From positions 2,604,001-2,668,000 of the forward strand of contig NZ_CP188040.1 in NCBI RefSeq assembly GCF_049943125.1: DNA of 64,000 bases, in the 5' to 3' direction. The notes under the pieces were generated by a model. The model saw nothing but the letters and a program-made list of their open reading frames with translations, made no database searches and was not told the origin of the DNA. Source of the stretch: JAEXZL01 sp049943125. GTDB taxonomy: Bacteria > Bacillota > Clostridia > Clostridiales > Clostridiaceae. Positions 1-7,699 of this stretch are shown piece after piece. A program made the translations under genes and the position numbers. Numbering within the stretch: the first letter of the stretch is position 1; the number at the start of each line of letters is the position of its first letter.

Positions 1-2
1 AT

Positions 3-119
3 TTCCTACTTCCTATAAAGGGTAAGGGAGATTCAGACTGGGGTTATTCCTGGATACCAGTTATAGCACCTATCCTTGGTGGTATCTGTGGATATTTAGT
101 TTCTACTATAGCATTTTAA
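3..119 (+). CDS. glpF: Glycerol uptake facilitator, C-terminal end (partial)
   Basis: This is the last 38 codons of a gene that starts outside the window. The translated end contains DWGYSWIPVIAPILGG followed by a hydrophobic segment, which fits the sixth transmembrane helix of GlpF-type aquaglyceroporins (known family feature). These channels let glycerol and small polyols cross the cytoplasmic membrane. The next gene is dhaK, so the pair fits uptake and phosphorylation of glycerol or dihydroxyacetone. Another aquaporin subtype cannot be excluded from this short end. Confidence 0.75.
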   Translation, partial: FLLPIKGKGDSDWGYSWIPVIAPILGGICGYLVSTIAF

Positions 120-124
120 ATCAT

Positions 125-152
125 AACTCCCGATTTATTTAAATCGGGAGTT
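125..152 (+). terminator. Inverted repeat between glpF and dhaK
   Basis: A 12-bp perfect stem (AACTCCCGATTT with its complement) closes a 4-nt loop just after the glpF stop. Only a short T-rich tail follows, so it may be a weak terminator or an mRNA end that tunes dhaK relative to glpF. Confidence 0.5.
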
Positions 153-183
153 TATTACAAAGATTATTGTGGAGGTGTTTAAT

Positions 184-1176
184 ATGAAGAAAATAATAAA
201 TAATGTTGATAATATAGTTGATGAAATGCTTGCTGGTATGGTGGCGGCCCATCCTGAACATTTAAGAAAAGTAGACAATGCTACAGTGGTTGTGAGAAAG
301 AATTCTCCTCAGGATAAGGTTGTGCTTATTAGCGGAGGTGGAAGTGGACATGAGCCTTCCCATGGTGGCTTTGTAGGAAAAGGAATGCTTGATGCTGCGG
401 TGGCAGGAGCTGTGTTTACTTCTCCTACACCAGACCAGGTTTATGAAGGAATAAAGGCTGTAGCTGGAGAGAAGGGAGCTCTTCTTATAGTGAAGAACTA
501 TACAGGAGATGTTATGAACTTTGAGATGGCTAAGGAAATGGCTGAGATGGAAGGCATAAAGGTTGACCACGTAGTTATTGCTGATGACGTTGCCGTGGAA
601 AACAGTACTTGGACAATAGGTAGAAGAGGTATAGCTGGAACAGTTCTTCTTCATAAGATAGCAGGAGCAAAGGCTGAAACAGGAGCTTCCTTAGAAGAGG
701 TTAAGGCCGTGGCTGAAAAAGTTATTGATAATGTAAGAAGTATGGGAATGGCTATAAGCCCTTGTATAGTACCTGCAGCTGGTAAGCCTAATTTTGTTTT
801 AGGTGAAAAGGAAATGGAAATAGGTATGGGTATCCATGGTGAGCCTGGAACTCATAAGGAAGAGCTTAAGGAAGCTGATGAGATAGTTCTTCATCTTCTT
901 GAAAAGATCCTTAAGGATATAGACTACTCCGGTAGCGAGGTTGCAGTACTAGTTAACGGACTGGGAGCAACTCCACTTATGGAGCTTTATATAGTAAACA
1001 ATAGAGTTAAAAAGGTTTTAGAAGAAAAGGGAATAAAGATATACAAAACTCTCGTTGGGGAATATATGACTTCCTTAGAGATGGCAGGCTTCTCCATCAG
1101 CTTATTAAAGCTCGATGAAGAGCTTAAGGAGCTTTTAGAAGCTCCAGCAGATACTCCTGCTTTTAAATGCTTATAA
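184..1176 (+). CDS. dhaK: Dihydroxyacetone kinase subunit DhaK
   Basis: The product is 330 residues, the usual size for DhaK. It binds dihydroxyacetone covalently through a histidine; in the family the phosphate comes from DhaL, which is recharged by the PTS protein DhaM. The glycine-rich GGGSGHEPSHGG stretch (51-62) and the substrate histidine in MGIHGEPG (His218, the same number as in E. coli) are both present. I chose the ATG at 184 because GGAGGTG lies 7 nt upstream; the in-frame GTG at 169 would overlap that site. No dhaL or dhaM follows, so they should lie upstream of glpF, outside the window, or elsewhere. A strong bidirectional terminator ends the unit. Confidence 0.93.
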   Translation: MKKIINNVDNIVDEMLAGMVAAHPEHLRKVDNATVVVRKNSPQDKVVLISGGGSGHEPSHGGFVGKGMLDAAVAGAVFTSPTPDQVYEGIKAVAGEKGALLIVKNYTGDVMNFEMAKEMAEMEGIKVDHVVIADDVAVENSTWTIGRRGIAGTVLLHKIAGAKAETGASLEEVKAVAEKVIDNVRSMGMAISPCIVPAAGKPNFVLGEKEMEIGMGIHGEPGTHKEELKEADEIVLHLLEKILKDIDYSGSEVAVLVNGLGATPLMELYIVNNRVKKVLEEKGIKIYKTLVGEYMTSLEMAGFSISLLKLDEELKELLEAPADTPAFKCL

Positions 1177-1192
1177 TAGCTTAAATTAATAA

Positions 1193-1221
1193 TAGCAGCA
1201 GAGAAATTTTCTCTGCTGCTA
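1193..1221. terminator. Bidirectional terminator between convergent genes
   Basis: A perfect 14-bp inverted repeat (TAGCAGCAGAGAAA and its complement) with a 1-nt centre lies between the dhaK stop and the stop of the convergent small gene. A-rich and T-rich flanks suit termination in both directions. Confidence 0.75.
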
Positions 1222-1236
1222 TAAGCTTTTTAAGGC

Positions 1237-1437
1237 TTAAAATTTCATAGCTCTTTCTAGGATTAATACCCCATCAGCAAGCTCTGGTGATTCTGGAATA
1301 GTCCCTGCTATATTTTCACTACCGGGAAGTATCTTTACAAGCTTCCAGCCTTCTTTGCCGAAGGCATTTAGTTGAAGCTCTAAATCCTCTGGGGTATTAG
1401 AGTATTCACTCCATTTTATAACCTTATATTCATACAT
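1237..1437 (-). CDS. Small DUF4177-like protein
   Basis: A 66-residue soluble protein. It starts MYEYKVIKW and has LNAFGKEGWKLV in the middle, the pattern of the short DUF4177 family, in which a strand is followed by a helix ending in GWEL/GWKL. The function of that family is unknown. An AGGAGG site lies just upstream of the ATG on the minus strand, which supports a real gene. It stands alone, convergent to dhaK and divergent from smpB. The family call rests on this short pattern only. Confidence 0.7.
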   Translation of the reverse strand: MYEYKVIKWSEYSNTPEDLELQLNAFGKEGWKLVKILPGSENIAGTIPESPELADGVLILERAMKF

Positions 1438-1707
1438 AGTTAAAACCTCCTTACAGAAAATTATGGTTTAAGTTTATCAATATCTTAAAGTTGGTCTTTC
1501 TACTGAAGTTGAAACATAATACAATTGTTATCTTTATTATAGATATAATAAAGCTGTAATTCAATTTTATGGGAATTATTTAATGGTTAATTTGCTTTTT
1601 GTTCATTAACCTAGGAATAAGCTGTGATTACTAGCATTACCTTAGGAAGTGTGCTATCATAATAGATACTAGGTTAAAATAGTAAAATTACTGTAGGTGA
1701 AGAATAT

Positions 1708-2175
1708 ATGGCAAAAGTAAAAGGAACTAAGTCATTAGCAGAAAATAGAAAAGCATGGCATGATTATTTCGTAGAGGAAACCTTAGAGGCGGGTATAGCT
1801 TTAGTTGGAACTGAGGTTAAATCCATTCGTAACGGCAGAGCTAATCTTAAGGATAGCTATGGGGACATAAAAAATGGAGAGGTATTCATAAGAAATATGC
1901 ATGTAAGTCCCTACGACTTTGGAAACATATTTAATGTGGATCCTTTAAGGGAAAGAAAGCTCCTCCTTCATAAAAGCGAAATAAGAAGGCTTATAGGCTA
2001 TACATCTCAGGATGGCTATACCCTGGTACCCTTGTCCTTATATCTTAAGGATGGTAAGGTAAAGGTAGCTCTTGGAGTATGCAAGGGTAAAAAGAACTAC
2101 GACAAGAGGGACGCTATGCTGGAAAAGGCGCATAAGCGTGACATAGAAAGAGAATTTAAAGAAAGAATGAGATAA
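1708..2175 (+). CDS. smpB: SsrA-binding protein SmpB
   Basis: SmpB binds tmRNA and brings it to stalled ribosomes for trans-translation. The protein has 155 residues, as expected. It shows the beta-barrel motif GIALVGTEVKSIR near residue 30 and the basic C-terminal tail KKNYDKRDAMLEKAHKRD, whose family role is to probe the mRNA channel. A ribosome binding site (AGGTGA) precedes the ATG. In many Firmicutes smpB lies directly before ssrA; here three genes and about 3.8 kb separate them, so the pair is split but still close. Confidence 0.97.
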   Translation: MAKVKGTKSLAENRKAWHDYFVEETLEAGIALVGTEVKSIRNGRANLKDSYGDIKNGEVFIRNMHVSPYDFGNIFNVDPLRERKLLLHKSEIRRLIGYTSQDGYTLVPLSLYLKDGKVKVALGVCKGKKNYDKRDAMLEKAHKRDIEREFKERMR

Positions 2176-2200
2176 AACTCCGGAGACCCGGAGTTTTTTT
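2175..2200 (+). terminator. smpB terminator
   Basis: A 9-bp stem (AAACTCCGG with CCGGAGTTT) and a 4-nt AGAC loop are followed at once by a T run: a typical intrinsic terminator that starts at the smpB stop codon. Confidence 0.88.
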
Positions 2201-2203
2201 ATT

Positions 2204-2869
2204 TTAAAGAATGTTGACTCCATTTACTGTGAATCTAAACCTGCAGCCCAAGAGCTCAGAGGCCCTTCTGCACATGATCATTCTCTGAAGAAATATCTCA
2301 AAATAGTCCATGATGGAGCTTATTGAATTATCAATTTCTAATACTAGATTGATTTCCTTCCCTTCATTATTTATATCTAGCTGTGAAGAGGTTACTGCGT
2401 AGTTTACCCTGTCATGGATATCAAAGGTGGAGAAATCTCTATTTCTCACCCTGTTTCTCCTAACATCAGATTTATCTGCAAGGATTACCGCTGCCGACAC
2501 AGGATTGATTGCAGTTCCTGTATTTTCATCATGATGACCTATGGCTGTGACTATGGTTAAGATATCATCAGGCTCCATTTCAAGATTTTTGAGTATGTCA
2601 AAGGCTAGTATTGCTCCGCTGTGGGCATGGTCCGTCCTGTTCACCACATTACCTATATCATGGATATAGCCTGCTATTCTTGCCAGCTCAATTTCCTCCT
2701 TGGAGTAGCCCAGGGTGGATAATATACTCGCTGCAGTAGTAGATATCTTCATGGCATGAGCCCGAGAATGTTCTGTATAGCCAATGGCTTTTAATACAGT
2801 ATCGCCTCTTTCTATGAGAGTGTTTATAAGCTTATTCTCCTTAATATCTTCAAAGGTAACATTAGCCAT
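2204..2869 (-). CDS. HD-domain metal-dependent phosphohydrolase
   Basis: A 221-residue cytosolic protein of the HD superfamily. The metal-binding set is visible: a histidine in EHSRAHAMK, the HD pair in GYIHDIGN, and HH in AIGHHDEN. Such proteins usually cleave phosphate esters of nucleotides or cyclic nucleotides; the substrate here is unknown. The ATG at 2869 is preferred because AAAGGA lies about 11 nt upstream. The in-frame ATG four codons earlier touches that site directly. It is convergent to smpB and shares the short terminator region with it. A conserved CRRASELLGCRF segment lies near the C-terminus. Confidence 0.85.
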   Translation of the reverse strand: MANVTFEDIKENKLINTLIERGDTVLKAIGYTEHSRAHAMKISTTAASILSTLGYSKEEIELARIAGYIHDIGNVVNRTDHAHSGAILAFDILKNLEMEPDDILTIVTAIGHHDENTGTAINPVSAAVILADKSDVRRNRVRNRDFSTFDIHDRVNYAVTSSQLDINNEGKEINLVLEIDNSISSIMDYFEIFLQRMIMCRRASELLGCRFRFTVNGVNIL

Positions 2870-3038
2870 ATTATAAAACATCCTTTCCTAGTACTTCCTT
2901 CGATAGTTGTATAATCAAAAGTAACTAGTTTTATATTTGTCAAATTGTCATAGAAATTATTCATATAAATTAATACAGAACACTTTTATTCAGGGTGAAT
3001 ATCTTATACTATAAAACACTGAAACTTCAGGAGGCATA

Positions 3039-4430
3039 ATGGAGGTTGCTTTAACGTCGCTGCACTATGTATATATCTTGTTTATAGTATTGGTTATTCT
3101 TTTTATGATTATGAAAAAGGATACCACCCTTGTTGCTATAGTAGGGATATTTGTCCTGGGTATCCTGGGAACAGAATCTGTTTATAAGGCTCTTATGGGC
3201 ATTTTTAATAGTTTGATATATGCCACTAAGGAGCTAATGCCAACAATTTTTATAATTTCAGTAATTACTGCCATGAGCAAGGTGCTTTTGGCCACGGGAA
3301 TTAATGAGGAGATGATTTCGCCTTTTAAAAAGATAGTCAAGAATTACACCCTGGCCTACTGGGTAATAGGTATAGTGATGATGATTATTTCTTGGTTCTT
3401 CTGGCCCTCTCCAGCAGTAGCTTTAATCGGTGCAATCTTCCTTCCTATAGGGAGAAAAGCTGGACTTCCGGCAATAGGAGTTGCCATTGCAATGAATCTA
3501 TTCGGCCATGGAATAGCTCTTTCTAGCGATTATATTATCCAGGCTGCTCCTAAATTAACGGCAGATGCTGCAGGACTTCAGGTTTCAGAGGTCATGTCTG
3601 CCAGCATACCCCTTGCTATAATCATGGGGTTATCAACCACCATAGCTGCTTTTTTATTTCTCCGTAAGGAAATAAAAGGTGGAATATATAAGGAGGAGCT
3701 TTTAAAGGATAGCTATGTAGAAGAAAATAAGCTTGAGGCGACTCTTTCTAAGAGAGCTAAGAGGCTCTTTGCCCTTATGATGCTGGTGCTTTTTGGTGCT
3801 GATATAGTAATAATGTTCATGTTTAACCTTCAGGGAGGGGATGCCACAGCTCTCATTGGAGGTACTGCTATTGTTATCTTAGCCGTAATAGGCACTGCTG
3901 CTTATAAGGCAGGAATCTTTGAAAAGATAACCTTCCACATGGTTGAAGGACTTCAATTTGGTTTTAAAATCTTTGGAGTAGTTATCCCCATAGCAGCCTT
4001 CTTTTATTTAGGAGACAGTGCTATAGCTGAAATATTTGGCAAAGTATTACCTGAGGCTTCTCAGGGGATAGTAAATGATTTAGGACTAGCCCTTGCTAAT
4101 ATTGTCCCGGTTAATGGTGCTGTATCCGCAGCAACTCTTACCACTGTTGGAGCAATAACGGGACTAGATGGCTCTGGTTTTTCAGGAATACCTCTAGTAG
4201 GCTCCATAGCAAGGCTATTCAGTACAGGACTTGGCACAGGTACTGCAACACTGACAGCCCTAGGACAGCTGGCAGGTATCTGGGTAGGCGGCGGAACCTT
4301 GATCCCCTGGGCAGTTATACCAGCAGCAGCCATGTGTGGGGTGGATCCTTTTGAGCTTGCTAGAAAAAATCTAAAGCCTGTGGTTATAGGTCTTTTAATA
4401 ACTACCATAGCAGCCATATTTTTGCTATAA
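3039..4430 (+). CDS. Polytopic membrane transporter, substrate unknown
   Basis: A 463-residue protein with about ten to twelve hydrophobic segments, no signal peptide and a basic loop near the middle (KEIKGGIYKEELLKD). The two-half layout, glycine-rich re-entrant-like stretches such as GTGTATLTALGQL, and a proline-rich end (LIPWAVIPAAAMCG) resemble the ion transporter superfamily of GntP, CitM and NhaC type carriers. This is an inference from architecture; I do not recognise a specific family. GGAGG lies close before the ATG. It is single-gene, with its own terminator. No partner suggests a substrate. Confidence 0.65.
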   Translation: MEVALTSLHYVYILFIVLVILFMIMKKDTTLVAIVGIFVLGILGTESVYKALMGIFNSLIYATKELMPTIFIISVITAMSKVLLATGINEEMISPFKKIVKNYTLAYWVIGIVMMIISWFFWPSPAVALIGAIFLPIGRKAGLPAIGVAIAMNLFGHGIALSSDYIIQAAPKLTADAAGLQVSEVMSASIPLAIIMGLSTTIAAFLFLRKEIKGGIYKEELLKDSYVEENKLEATLSKRAKRLFALMMLVLFGADIVIMFMFNLQGGDATALIGGTAIVILAVIGTAAYKAGIFEKITFHMVEGLQFGFKIFGVVIPIAAFFYLGDSAIAEIFGKVLPEASQGIVNDLGLALANIVPVNGAVSAATLTTVGAITGLDGSGFSGIPLVGSIARLFSTGLGTGTATLTALGQLAGIWVGGGTLIPWAVIPAAAMCGVDPFELARKNLKPVVIGLLITTIAAIFLL

Positions 4431-4442
4431 TAAATAGCAGAG

Positions 4443-4476
4443 AAAAAACCTGTAGAGAGAGCTCTGCAGGTTTTTT
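4443..4476 (+). terminator. Terminator after the transporter gene
   Basis: A 15-bp stem with one mismatch (AAAAAACCTGTAGAG against CTCTGCAGGTTTTTT) and a 4-nt loop, with the T run at the 3' side. Confidence 0.85.
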
Positions 4477-4539
4477 ATTTAACCTGTCATAACCATGAGA
4501 GTGATAATATAGATATATAGAAATAAGAGGTATAAAGAA

Positions 4540-5793
4540 ATGGAACAGCAATTGACCATGGTGATATTTAAAGAGAATTTAGAAAGAATAAAGGATAGGT
4601 GGCTAGGCTCTCAGGATGAATTTCTACCAGAGCTTAAGAGTATTACAGATAATGAGAAAAAAAGAGGGCAGAAATCACTAAATTCCTTACTAAAGCAGAT
4701 TGATAAGGAATTTAAAAACAATAAACAAATAAATAAGGTAACCGGATTAAATGAAGTTGATGAGGCTTTTAAAAATAGGCTTGAAGGATATATAAGAGGC
4801 TTTATAAGTGAGGACAATATTTTTGGACTTAAAAACTTAAGTGAGGAACGAAAGAAGGATTTTTTCAGAAGTACTGAGGAATTCTTAGAAAGGTCTAAGA
4901 CTTTTGATCAAAGCTTATCTATGGAGGATATAGGTCAAGCTCTTAGGAATGTTTGGATTATAAATATACTTCAGGCTGTCATGGGAGAAAGGGTTCGTCT
5001 TACCTCAGCAATATTAGGCTATAGTCTTCTTTATCCTTATACGGATAATTTTCTTGATGATAGTAATATAAATCGGGAAAAGAAGGACGAGTTTAATGAT
5101 AGACTGATGCGTAGACTAAAGGGTGAGAGGCTTGTTCCTTTAAACCTTCATGAGGAGAAGGTCTATGCCTTGGTAGAATTAATAGAAAAGGATTTTGACA
5201 GGGAAGAGTATAGTGAGCTATATCAGGCTCTGCAGTATATAAATTTAGGGCAGATAGAAAGTGTAAAGCAGCAGTATTCCCCGGGGAATATAGCCTCTAT
5301 TGGAAGAGAAGAGCTGCTGGATATTTCTCTGTTAAAAGGGGGTGCTTCTGTCCTCGTGGATGGATATCTAGTAAGGGGAAGACTAACCCCGGAGGAAATA
5401 GATTTTTCCCTAGGCTATGGCTTTATGCTGCAGCTGGGAGATGATCTTCAGGATGTGGAAGAGGATTATAAGCTTAAACATGAAACTCTTATGACTTCAG
5501 ATATATCAAAGACCAGCTTAGACTCCATCTCTACTAAACTGATTAATTTTACAGTAAACCTTATTGATGGTTTGAGCTGTGCTGATAAGAAAGAAGAGTT
5601 ATATCTTAAAGAGCTCATAAAGGTTAATTGTATAATGCTTGTACTATTTTCTGTTGTAAAAGCAAAAGGATATTTTTCTTCAGAATATATTAATAGCCTC
5701 AAGCCTTATCTCCCATATTCTATAGACTATATTGAAGGGTTAAGAGAAAAAATATCTAAATGGTACAAAAGGAGCGATAGCAGCTTGTTATAA
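4540..5793 (+). CDS. Class I isoprenoid-synthase-fold protein
   Basis: A 417-residue, mainly helical soluble protein. Two aspartate-rich motifs sit where trans-prenyltransferases and terpene synthases bind Mg-diphosphate: DNFLDD (169-174) and LGDDLQD (299-305). In known enzymes these ionise or couple prenyl diphosphates. The N-terminal 120 residues are highly charged and unlike farnesyl diphosphate synthase. The chain is about 100 residues longer than an ordinary polyprenyl synthase and lacks an obvious second full DDxxD. I read it as an uncharacterised class I isoprenoid enzyme, with substrate and product unknown. It lies between smpB and ssrA with no isoprenoid-pathway neighbour. Confidence 0.68.
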   Translation: MEQQLTMVIFKENLERIKDRWLGSQDEFLPELKSITDNEKKRGQKSLNSLLKQIDKEFKNNKQINKVTGLNEVDEAFKNRLEGYIRGFISEDNIFGLKNLSEERKKDFFRSTEEFLERSKTFDQSLSMEDIGQALRNVWIINILQAVMGERVRLTSAILGYSLLYPYTDNFLDDSNINREKKDEFNDRLMRRLKGERLVPLNLHEEKVYALVELIEKDFDREEYSELYQALQYINLGQIESVKQQYSPGNIASIGREELLDISLLKGGASVLVDGYLVRGRLTPEEIDFSLGYGFMLQLGDDLQDVEEDYKLKHETLMTSDISKTSLDSISTKLINFTVNLIDGLSCADKKEELYLKELIKVNCIMLVLFSVVKAKGYFSSEYINSLKPYLPYSIDYIEGLREKISKWYKRSDSSLL

Positions 5794-5864
5794 TAAAAGC
5801 TCTCCTTCATAGGGAGGTTTTTCCCTCAGAAGGTAATCCTGCCTCCCTTGAGCTAAGTATCCTA

Positions 5865-5893
5865 TTGAATTATCCTTGAAATTAGTGTATCAT
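5865..5893 (+). promoter_or_regulatory. Possible ssrA promoter
   Basis: TTGAAT, a 17-bp spacer and TATCAT resemble a sigma-A promoter about 100 bp before the mature tmRNA 5' end. This leaves a leader that RNase P would remove. The hexamers are only moderate matches. Confidence 0.4.
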
Positions 5894-5994
5894 AATAATT
5901 ACCGCATAGAGGTGCTCTATTAGGAGTACTCCCTATGGATACAATTTAATAGGATTCACGAATGCTTAACCCTTCTGCCAAACAAACCTAATAT

Positions 5995-6350
5995 GGGGGT
6001 GTCTTGGTTTCGACGGGGGTGGTAGTGTTTGAGGAAGCGAGTGGAGGGAACTCTGGGCCCGCCTCAAAAAACTAGGGACTTAAACACAAACGCAGAAGAT
6101 AATTTAGCGTTAGCAGCTTAATATAGCTGTTCGTCCTACCCGGGAGGCCTACGACCTGGGATAGGGCGTCGATTAGTAGGGAACCGAGCCTTAGAAAGCT
6201 TTGACTAAGGAACGGAAAAAATGAAGCTACTAAAGGAGGCAGCCTGTTCATGGGCGTCCTCTGGAGGGAATGTTAAAACATGAACTGCACTCGGAGATGC
6301 TTCAGGCGCATTACCTTCGGACACGGGTTCAATTCCCGTCACCTCCACCA
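5995..6350 (+). ncRNA. ssrA: Transfer-messenger RNA (tmRNA)
   Basis: tmRNA rescues stalled ribosomes and tags the nascent peptide. The 5' end GGGGGTG pairs with CACCTCC at the 3' end to form the acceptor stem, and the molecule ends in ACCA. The conserved TCTTGGTTTCGACGGGGG start and the T-arm GGTTCAATTCCCG are present. The tag reading frame gives NAEDNLALAA and stops at 6119-6121. The length of 356 nt is normal. The 3' end is repeated twice downstream (6731-6754 and 7551-7574), as expected where elements have integrated into ssrA. Confidence 0.97.
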
Positions 6351-6352
6351 TG

Positions 6353-6392
6353 AAAAAAGTCACTTTTGTCTACGGACAAAAGTGGCTTTTTT
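6353..6392 (+). terminator. ssrA terminator
   Basis: An 18-bp stem with one G-T pair (AAAAAAGTCACTTTTGTC) and a TACG loop starts 3 nt after the tmRNA end; its 3' arm ends in six T residues. Confidence 0.9.
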
Positions 6393-6396
6393 CAAT

Positions 6397-6565
6397 GATA
6401 TCCCTTCCTTGCGAAACGGATGATATACTTTCAGTATGATATCTTACTTCGTGCGATGATATATGCCTTCGGCAAATGAAGGAACGGATATTATATCATG
6501 CTTGCGAAGCAAGTATATCATACGCCTAAGCCGTATATCATATCGCGTCAGCGATATATCACTGA
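6397..6565. repeat. Array of short hairpins joined by ATGATAT / ATATCAT
   Basis: The stretch is made of small GC-rich hairpins with TTCG, GCGAA or similar loops. They are separated by ATGATAT in the left half and by its complement ATATCAT in the right half, so the whole array is roughly an inverted repeat centred near 6480. Clear units are GCCTTCGGC, GCTTGCGAAGC and CGCGTCAGCG. No gene is present. Similar arrays are, as I remember them, dispersed intergenic elements in Clostridia, often mis-annotated as small proteins. It lies inside the interval bounded by two tmRNA 3' ends. Confidence 0.7.
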
Positions 6566-6620
6566 AAATCAGGTTTAATTCATGTTGCTTTTTCCAGTTA
6601 GGTGTTCCTGACAGCACCTG

Positions 6621-6720
6621 AAGAGCACTTCGTGCGTGAAGAGATGCTTCGCATCGTGAAGTGCCCCCTGGCATGGCTTACATACTTAACTTCGTATTGT
6701 GTGAAATACAATACTTCACT
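6621..6720. repeat. Second hairpin cluster with GTGAAG linkers
   Basis: Hairpins GCACTTCGTGC, GATGCTTCGCATC and a stem around GTATTGT/ACAATAC follow each other, linked by GTGAAG or its relatives. The linker differs from that of the array just upstream, which suggests a related but separate repeat family. No credible reading frame with a ribosome binding site is seen. Confidence 0.55.
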
Positions 6721-6730
6721 AAATCTTGCA

Positions 6731-6754
6731 GTTCAATTCCCGACACCTCCACCA
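6731..6754 (+). repeat. Direct repeat of the tmRNA 3' end (att-like copy 2)
   Basis: 23 of 24 bases match the last 24 bases of ssrA (6327-6350), including the terminal ACCA. A duplicated tRNA or tmRNA 3' end is the usual mark left by a tyrosine-recombinase element. The 404-bp interval holds no integrase, so any element here is reduced to a remnant. Confidence 0.75.
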
Positions 6755-6864
6755 CGGAGATTTTTTATTGTCTTACATAAAGCTTTAACCCCTGTATAGG
6801 TTGACTCGTGTATCTCAAAAAAAGTATAATGTATTAAATCGAAATCGAAAAAGGAGTCATCGTT

Positions 6865-7410
6865 ATGTCAGATAATCTTTCTAAACAAATCAAAGCAATG
6901 ATTGAGGAATTCGGTGAGAAAGCTGGTTTAAAAGCCGGGGAAATCATGGTTGTCGGGTGCTCTACAAGTGAAGTTATTGGTTCCAAAATCGGTAGCAATT
7001 CAAGTCCTGAAACAGCAAAGCTGCTCTTTGAAGGTATCTACGAATATACACAGAAACATGGTATATATCTTGCCGCACAGTGCTGCGAACATCTTAATCG
7101 TGCAATCATCATTGAGCGTGAAGCTGTTCCAAATGCTGAGATTGTTAATGTTGTTCCTAAACCCAAAGCAGGAGGCTCTTTTGCTACACAGGCATATGCA
7201 CATTTTAAAGATCCTGTAGCCCTGGAGGAAATCAAAGCAGATGCTGGAATTGACATTGGCTTTACACTGATTGGAATGCATCTGAAAAAGGTTGCAGTTC
7301 CTTTAAGGCTTGAAAACAATTCTGTTGGAGAAGCGTTGGTCATCGCTGCCCGTACCCGTCCGAAGTTTATCGGAGGTTCCAGAGCAGTATATGATGAAAA
7401 CCTTCAGTAA
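6865..7410 (+). CDS. UPF0340 / YwlG family protein (TIGR01440)
   Basis: A 181-residue soluble protein of normal length for the UPF0340 family. Recognised stretches are GEIMVVGCSTSEVIG at the start and AAQCCEHLNRAI in the middle, and the end has KFIGGSRAVYDE. The biochemical role of this family is not established as far as I know. The codons look somewhat richer in G+C than the neighbours, and the gene sits between two copies of the tmRNA 3' end (6731-6754 and 7551-7574), so capture by an integrating element is plausible. GGAG precedes the ATG. It is monocistronic. Confidence 0.88.
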   Translation: MSDNLSKQIKAMIEEFGEKAGLKAGEIMVVGCSTSEVIGSKIGSNSSPETAKLLFEGIYEYTQKHGIYLAAQCCEHLNRAIIIEREAVPNAEIVNVVPKPKAGGSFATQAYAHFKDPVALEEIKADAGIDIGFTLIGMHLKKVAVPLRLENNSVGEALVIAARTRPKFIGGSRAVYDENLQ

Positions 7411-7590
7411 CCATTTTGTGTATTTTTTGTACAAGCTATAGCAAACCTTTGAAAAGTACATAAAATGGTGAGGTAATGTATTCGGAATTATAATAATTCA
7501 AACTGTTGTGATGAAATTATTTTCGCGGTTTTAGTGGTGTTAGGACTAGAGGTCCATTACCGTCGCCTCTACCATAATAAGTATTAGAAG
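7411..7590. other. Gene-free spacer after the UPF0340 gene
   Basis: About 180 bp with no open frame of note. Apart from the degenerate tmRNA-end copy and the terminator that follows, I see no feature in it. Confidence 0.5.
7551..7574 (+). repeat. Degenerate third copy of the tmRNA 3' end
   Basis: 19 of 24 bases match ssrA 6327-6350, again ending in ACCA. It lies after the UPF0340 gene, so three serial copies at 6327, 6731 and 7551 delimit two intervals. A chance similarity to a T-arm is possible because no tRNA body precedes it. Confidence 0.5.
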
Positions 7591-7637
7591 GTCCCATAAA
7601 CCTGATTTGTCAGGGGTTATGGGGCTTTTTTATTTTT
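7591..7637 (+). terminator. Terminator before the ars island
   Basis: An imperfect stem pairs GTCCCATAAACCTGA with TCAGGGGTTATGGGGC, followed by a run of T residues. Confidence 0.8.
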
Positions 7638-7699
7638 AATTTTCCACTTGCATTTATTTATGCATGATATACTATGTCGAAATATTTGTATAAATAATA

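Noticed and set aside
169..183. GTG start for dhaK
   Set aside because: It would overlap the GGAGGTG ribosome site; the ATG at 184 lies 7 nt after that site.
6444..6674. 76-residue frame on the minus strand
   Set aside because: It reads through the hairpin repeats, has no ribosome binding site and repeats short motifs that come from the repeat DNA.
7551..7574. A tRNA gene at this place
   Set aside because: The end resembles a T-arm and CCA, but no acceptor 5' strand or D-arm precedes it.
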